A stretch of 34,724 nt of DNA from Micromonospora yasonensis. GTDB lineage: Bacteria > Actinomycetota > Actinomycetes > Mycobacteriales > Micromonosporaceae. The notes beneath the pieces were generated by a model. That model made no database searches. It had not been told where the DNA came from and saw only the letters and a list, made by a program, of their open reading frames with translations. Positions 30,783-34,724 of the stretch are shown here, in pieces; the first letter of the stretch is position 1, and the number at the start of each line of letters is the position of its first letter. Made by a program: the position numbers and the translations under genes. The stretch is from assembly GCF_026013475.1 (NCBI RefSeq), contig NZ_JAPDPH010000059.1, forward strand, positions 1 through 34,724, read 5' to 3'.

Positions 30783-32519
30783 TTACTGCTTCACGTAGAC
30801 GTTCGTGAAGGCCGGGTAGCCGAAGATGCTGGACAGGAAGATCCCGCCCACCTTCGACCCGGTCACGTAGAAGCCGTTCTCGACGAACAGCGGCACGGCG
30901 GGGGCCAGCTCCTTCATGATCCGCTGGTCCAGCTTCGCCCACTCCGTGCCCTGGTCGCCCGCCGGCATCGCCAGCACGCGGTCGAACTCCTTGTTGATCT
31001 CGTCGCTGTTGACGAACGAGGTGTTGCTGTTGCCCTCGGCCTTGATGCCCCGGCCGTCGAAGAGCACCGGCAGGATGGCCGCGCCGCTGGGCCAGTCGGC
31101 GGCCCACTGGTCGACGTAGAGATCCCAGGGGTTGTTCTTCTTCTTCGTCTCGTCCAGCTTGGCGTCGGCCGGGATGGTCTTCACCGTGATCTTGAAGCCG
31201 GCCTTCTCCAGGTTGCCCTTGAGCTGCGTGGCCAACTCGGGGGAGTCGTCGCCGATGCCGAGCACCAGCTCCGGGCTCTTGCCGCCGAGCAGCTCCTTGG
31301 CCTTGTCCGGGTTGCCGTTCGGGCCCGCCGGGTACGCGTCGTACTGCTGGAAGCCGATGGTCGACGGCGGCATCAGCGTGGTGACCGCCTTGGCGGACGC
31401 CTCACCGCCGTACGCCTTGATGAAACCGTCCCGGTCGATGGCGTAGTTCAGCGCCTGGCGGACCGCCAGGTCGGTGACCCGCTGGGTGTTGATGGTCAGC
31501 CGCCACAGCGACGGCGTGGGGCCCTGGATGGTGCGCGACTTGAGCGACGCGTCCCCGAGCACCCGGGAGGTCAGCGAGACGGGCACGCCGTTGAAGCCCA
31601 GCGCTGCCTGGTCGTCGCCGTTGTCGGCGATCACCCGGTTGGCGCCCGCCTCGGAGTCCGGCCCGTAGTGCCAGACGACCTTGTCCGGGTACGCGTGCCG
31701 CACCGGGTCGGTCGCCGGGTCCCAGTTCGAGTTGCGCTCCAGCACCAGCTCGACGCCGGGGGTGTTCTTACTGATCTTGTACGGCCCCGAGGAGAACGGC
31801 TGGTTGTCCAGGTTGACCCCGGTGTCCTTCTCCGGCTTGAGCGGGGCGGTGTACGGCAGCGACGCGGCGAACGGCAGGTCGCAGTGCGGCTTGGCGAACC
31901 CGAACTTGAGCGTCTTCGCGTCCGGCGTGGTCAGGCCCGGCGGCAGCGAGGTCTTGTTCGCCTTGAAGTCCCACTTCGTGTCGTACTGCGGGCTGTCGGC
32001 GAGCCACTCCTGGATGTAGGTGGGGCCACCGGTGAGGTCCGGGTCGAAGGAACGCGCGATGCCGTACGCGATCTCCTTCGAGGTGATCGGGGTGCCGTCC
32101 TCGAACTTCACCCCGTCCTTGATCTTGAATTCCCAGACCTTGCAGTCCTTGTTGACGTCCGTACCCGGGGTCTCGGCGAGGTCGCCGACCAGGGTCACCT
32201 TGCCCGAGCCGTCGTCCTTGAACGTGGTCAGGAACCGGGCGTACAGCGGGGCGTTCATCAGGCCGGCGAACGAGTAGATCCGCTGCGGGTCCAGGTGCGA
32301 GATCTGCGACTCGCGGATGACGTGGAACGTGCCACCCTTGCTGGCCCCGGCCACCTCCGGCGCGGGCCCCAGGGAATCCTTCGGGTCGGTGGCGATCGAC
32401 CCGGTGTTCACCCGGGTCTCGTTGTTTCCACCGCCGGTGCCCTTGTTCTCGCTGCACGCCCCCATCGTGACGAGCAGCGTGAGCGCTCCGCCGACGGCGG
32501 CTGCTCTCTTCAGGCGCAT
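30783..32519 (-). CDS. peptide ABC transporter substrate-binding lipoprotein (family 5, DppA/OppA-like)
   Basis: A 578-residue exported lipoprotein. The signal peptide MRLKRAAAVGGALTLLVTMGAC ends at lipobox Cys22, followed by a Gly/Asn-rich linker. The family 5 fold is shown by LDPQRIYSFAGLMNAPLYARFLT, WEFKIKDGVKFEDGTPITSKEIAYGI, QPFSSGPYKI and VRQALNYAIDRDGFIKAYG. It binds oligo- or dipeptides, or related ligands, outside the membrane. The start is ATG 32519 with GGGGAGGAGG five bases upstream. It is the last gene of the transporter operon, 107 bases after the permease, so it may also have a promoter of its own. Confidence 0.93.
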   Translation of the reverse strand: MRLKRAAAVGGALTLLVTMGACSENKGTGGGNNETRVNTGSIATDPKDSLGPAPEVAGASKGGTFHVIRESQISHLDPQRIYSFAGLMNAPLYARFLTTFKDDGSGKVTLVGDLAETPGTDVNKDCKVWEFKIKDGVKFEDGTPITSKEIAYGIARSFDPDLTGGPTYIQEWLADSPQYDTKWDFKANKTSLPPGLTTPDAKTLKFGFAKPHCDLPFAASLPYTAPLKPEKDTGVNLDNQPFSSGPYKISKNTPGVELVLERNSNWDPATDPVRHAYPDKVVWHYGPDSEAGANRVIADNGDDQAALGFNGVPVSLTSRVLGDASLKSRTIQGPTPSLWRLTINTQRVTDLAVRQALNYAIDRDGFIKAYGGEASAKAVTTLMPPSTIGFQQYDAYPAGPNGNPDKAKELLGGKSPELVLGIGDDSPELATQLKGNLEKAGFKITVKTIPADAKLDETKKKNNPWDLYVDQWAADWPSGAAILPVLFDGRGIKAEGNSNTSFVNSDEINKEFDRVLAMPAGDQGTEWAKLDQRIMKELAPAVPLFVENGFYVTGSKVGGIFLSSIFGYPAFTNVYVKQ

Positions 32520-32626
32520 CTGCGCCTCCTCCCCTATCTCGGCGAGCTTCGGAAATCTGTAGGAAAGCTGCGGATTGTGTAGCAGAGAGCGGCAGAAACT
32601 TCCACGGTCGCCGCCAAGGTGATGCC
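32520..32626 (-). promoter_or_regulatory. 107-base leader before the binding-protein gene
   Basis: This gap is far longer than the other junctions in the operon (9 bases and an overlap). It is more AT-rich than its surroundings and has candidate -35 (TTGGCG) and -10-like (TACACA) stretches on the minus strand, though with non-ideal spacing. An internal promoter or processing site would explain how binding protein can be made in excess over permease. No convincing hairpin was seen. Confidence 0.35.
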
Positions 32627-33613
32627 CTATCGCAACCGGACCCGGGGATCGATCGCGGCGTAGAGGAAATCGACCACGATGTTCGCGACCACGATGAAGA
32701 ACGCCGAGATCAGGACCGTCGCCATGATGGTGGGCAGATCACCCGACTTGACCGCGTCCACGGCGGTCCGGCCGAGGCCCTGGAGGCCGAAGGTCGTCTC
32801 GGTGATCACCGTGCCGCCCAGCGCGCCACCCACGTCCAGCCCGGCGATCGTCACGATCGGCGTGATGGCGGCCCGCAGCGCGTGCCGACCGTAGACCTTC
32901 CGTTTCGGCACGCCCTTGGCCCGGGCCGTCCGCACGAAGTCCTCGGAGAGGGTCTCCAGCATCTGCGCCCGGGACAGCCGGGCGTAGATCGCCGAGAAGA
33001 GGAAGGCCAGCGCGACCCAGGCCAGCACCAACCCGCTCGCCCACTTCACCGGGTTGTCGAAGATGGACGTGTAGCCCGGCACCGGGGTGATCCGGAGGTT
33101 GTACGTGAAGACCAGCAGCAGCACCGCGCCGACGAAGTAGAGCTGCATCGAGGCGCCGGCCAGCGAGAAGCCGATGGCCACCCGGTCCAGCACGGTGCCC
33201 CGTCTGAGGGCGGAGATCATGCCCAGCCCGACGCCGAGCACCAGCCAGAGCACCGCCGCCGGAATGACGATGCTCAGCGTCACCGGCAGCACCCGGGCGA
33301 GCGTGTCGGTGACGGCCTCGCTGCGGACGTAGGAGTAGCCCAGGCACGGGGCGTCACACCGGCCGCCCTGCGAGCTGCCCAGGTCGCGGCCGACGACGAT
33401 GCCCTTCATGTAGTTCGCGTACTGCTCGGGGAGCGGGTCCCGCAGCCCCAGCTCCACGCGTACCCGCTCCAGCCGCTCGGCGTTGCAGTTCTTCGGGCAC
33501 ATCCCGGTGACCGGGTCACGCGGCAGCCCGAAGAACATCAGGAAGCTGAGCACGCTCACCGCGAAGAGGGTGAGTACCGCGGCGAGCAGTCGCTTGACCA
33601 GGAATCGCGCCAT
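32627..33613 (-). CDS. peptide ABC transporter permease, DppB/OppB-like
   Basis: A 328-residue inner-membrane permease opening with the family start MARFLVKRLLAAVLTLFAVS. The EAA loop is seen in DFVRTARAKGVPKRKVYGRHALRAAITPIVT, and the end FLYAAIDPRVRL is standard. The first extracytoplasmic loop holds two CX3C pairs, C39/C43 (CPKNC) and C86/C90 (CDAPC), which could form disulfides outside the membrane. The start is ATG 33613 with AGGGGTG four bases upstream, nine bases after dppC. Confidence 0.92.
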   Translation of the reverse strand: MARFLVKRLLAAVLTLFAVSVLSFLMFFGLPRDPVTGMCPKNCNAERLERVRVELGLRDPLPEQYANYMKGIVVGRDLGSSQGGRCDAPCLGYSYVRSEAVTDTLARVLPVTLSIVIPAAVLWLVLGVGLGMISALRRGTVLDRVAIGFSLAGASMQLYFVGAVLLLVFTYNLRITPVPGYTSIFDNPVKWASGLVLAWVALAFLFSAIYARLSRAQMLETLSEDFVRTARAKGVPKRKVYGRHALRAAITPIVTIAGLDVGGALGGTVITETTFGLQGLGRTAVDAVKSGDLPTIMATVLISAFFIVVANIVVDFLYAAIDPRVRLR

Positions 33614-33622
33614 GTTGCACCC

Positions 33623-34630
33623 CTACCGGGAGGACTTCGGGTCGAGCGCGTCGCGCAACGCGTCACCGAAGAGGTTGAAGGCGAGCACGAGCGCGAAGAT
33701 CGTGATGCCGGGGAAGAAGACGTAGGCCGGGTCGGTCTGCAGGTACGGAATGCTCTGGAAGATCATCCGGCCGAAGTCGGCGGTGGGCTCCAGGATGCCG
33801 ATGCCCAGGAACGACAGCGCCGCCTCGCCGGTGATGTACTGCGGCACCGCCAGCGAGAACGCGACCAGGATCGGGGCCCACAGGTTCGGCAGGAGCTGGC
33901 GGAACAGCATGTGCCCCAGCCCCGCCCCGCTCGCCCGGGCCGCCTCCACGAACTCCCGTTCGCGCAGCGAGACAACCTGCCCGCGGACCAGCCGCGCCGT
34001 GCTCGTCCAGCCGAACGCGGCGAAGATGCCGATGAGGACGGCCACCTGGAACGCCGCCGGCACCTCCTCGCGGGGTCCGTAGAACCGCAGCGCCACGGTC
34101 GGCACCACGGCCAGCGCGAAGATGAGGAACGGCAGGGCCAGCGCCACGTCGGTGATCCAGCTGATCACCGTGTCGACCACCCCGCCCAGGAACCCGGCGA
34201 GGATGCCCAGCACGACGCCGATCGCGGTGGTGACCAGCGCCGCCGCCAGCGCGATGAAGAGCGACGTCCGCAGGCCGTAGACCATCCGGATGAAGATGTC
34301 GCGGCCGAGGCCCGGCTCCAGACCGAACCAGTGGTCGCCGGTGATGCCGCCGACGTACCCTAGCGGCATGCCGTTGCCGTCCAGGAGCTGCTGGAACTGC
34401 TCGTTCGGGCCGACCCCGTACACCTTGGCCACCAGCGGTGCGGCGATGGCCAGCACGGCCAGGCACAGCAGCACCACGGCGCTGACCACCGCGGTGCGGT
34501 CCCGGCGCAGTCGGGCCCAGGCGAGTTGACCGGGCGACCGGCCCACGATGCCTTTCTCGTCGGGCAGGACGGGGTCGGCGGCCGGCTCGATCTCGGCCCG
34601 CGCCGCGCCCTCGACCGGGGACAGGCTCAT
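33623..34630 (-). CDS. peptide ABC transporter permease, DppC/OppC-like
   Basis: A 335-residue permease. The N-terminal cytoplasmic segment (SPGQLAWARLRRDRTAVVSAVVLL) is the OppC_N signature. It is followed by GLEPGLGRDIFIRMVYGLRTSL and the EAA loop REREFVEAARASGAGLGHMLFRQLLPNLWAPI. It ends FNLFGDALRDALDPK as in the family. The start is ATG 34630, whose ATGA overlaps the stop of the upstream ATPase gene and which has GGAGGTG five bases upstream. The frame continues upstream to 34693, but inside the ATPase gene. Confidence 0.92.
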   Translation of the reverse strand: MSLSPVEGAARAEIEPAADPVLPDEKGIVGRSPGQLAWARLRRDRTAVVSAVVLLCLAVLAIAAPLVAKVYGVGPNEQFQQLLDGNGMPLGYVGGITGDHWFGLEPGLGRDIFIRMVYGLRTSLFIALAAALVTTAIGVVLGILAGFLGGVVDTVISWITDVALALPFLIFALAVVPTVALRFYGPREEVPAAFQVAVLIGIFAAFGWTSTARLVRGQVVSLREREFVEAARASGAGLGHMLFRQLLPNLWAPILVAFSLAVPQYITGEAALSFLGIGILEPTADFGRMIFQSIPYLQTDPAYVFFPGITIFALVLAFNLFGDALRDALDPKSSR

Positions 34631-34724
34631 TGCGACACCTCCACTGACTCGCTGCTCCCGACGCCGACCGGCCCGCCTTCGGGGAAGTGACACGCGGTGA
34701 GCTGGCCGCCCCCGTCCCGGGCGA
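34627..34724 (-). CDS. peptide ABC transporter ATP-binding protein, C-terminal end (partial)
   Basis: The last 32 codons are present, running off the window edge. LTACHFPEGGPVG is the characteristic CHFPE-type end of DppD/OppD and DppF/OppF ATPases, followed by a short Ser/Val tail. The stop TGA overlaps the dppC start (ATGA), so the ATPase is upstream in the same operon. Whether it is the D-type, the F-type or a fused protein cannot be told from this fragment. Confidence 0.8.
   Translation of the reverse strand, partial: ARDGGGQLTACHFPEGGPVGVGSSESVEVSQ

Noticed and set aside
1..34724. CRISPR array, tRNA or rRNA genes, transposases, toxin-antitoxin or biosynthetic cluster core genes
   Set aside because: None was recognised on reading either strand. 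There are no regularly spaced repeats, no transposase motifs and no PKS, NRPS or RiPP core genes.

Overview
The window is very GC-rich, uses GTG and TTG starts freely, and carries a set of genes typical of Actinobacteria: mshB (mycothiol), the AdnA/AdnB resection motors, actinobacterial-type DapD and DapC, and a 7Fe ferredoxin next to dapC. The style (leaderless promoters, GGGGCCCC-rich intergenic hairpins, an S8 protease with a long C-terminal part) points to Micromonosporaceae, probably Micromonospora or a near relative. The genus is inferred from recollection of the repeats and was not tested. It looks like chromosomal core with some accessory genes. I saw no phage, IS element, CRISPR array, tRNA or rRNA.

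Layout. 1-1421: end of a sulfonate/nitrate-type ABC transporter (ATPase tail, permease) and an Rrf2-family regulator. 1477-3626: a small membrane ORF, a DEAD-box RNA helicase and a cold-shock protein. 3832-12309: a minus-strand run of two LOG-family phosphoribohydrolases followed by adnA and adnB, ending at a hairpin terminator. 12467-14844: a small Arg-rich protein, then divergent dapE and dapD. 14893-18936: a large secreted subtilase and a divergent sugar O-acetyltransferase around an operator-rich gap. 19025-22881: an unusual membrane protein with a hydrolase-like GHSQG motif, facing a P-loop kinase and a SIMPL-domain protein. 22938-25447: fdx-dapC-tyrA on the minus strand. 25527-28455: a GNAT enzyme, two small membrane proteins and mshB. 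28551-30695: a DPP-IV-like S9 peptidase. 30694-30773: a compact nested inverted-repeat element. 30783-34724: a peptide ABC transporter transcribed in the order ATPase, DppC, DppB, binding protein.

How the genes work together. dapD, dapC and dapE supply the N-succinyl branch of diaminopimelate/lysine synthesis, and tyrA sits directly downstream of dapC. AdnA and AdnB form one double-strand-break end-resection machine. The helicase and Csp make a cold-shock RNA-remodelling pair. The subtilase, S9 peptidase and peptide transporter together suggest protein scavenging.

The points most worth following up are: the nested repeat at 30694-30773; a near-identical 15-bp palindrome found in two separate promoter regions; a dapC whose only sensible start is CTG; a set of TANNNT boxes 6-7 nt from start codons; the membrane protein whose hydrolase motifs lie at opposite ends of the chain; and the joining of two LOG genes to adnAB. 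No clearly new multi-gene system was found.
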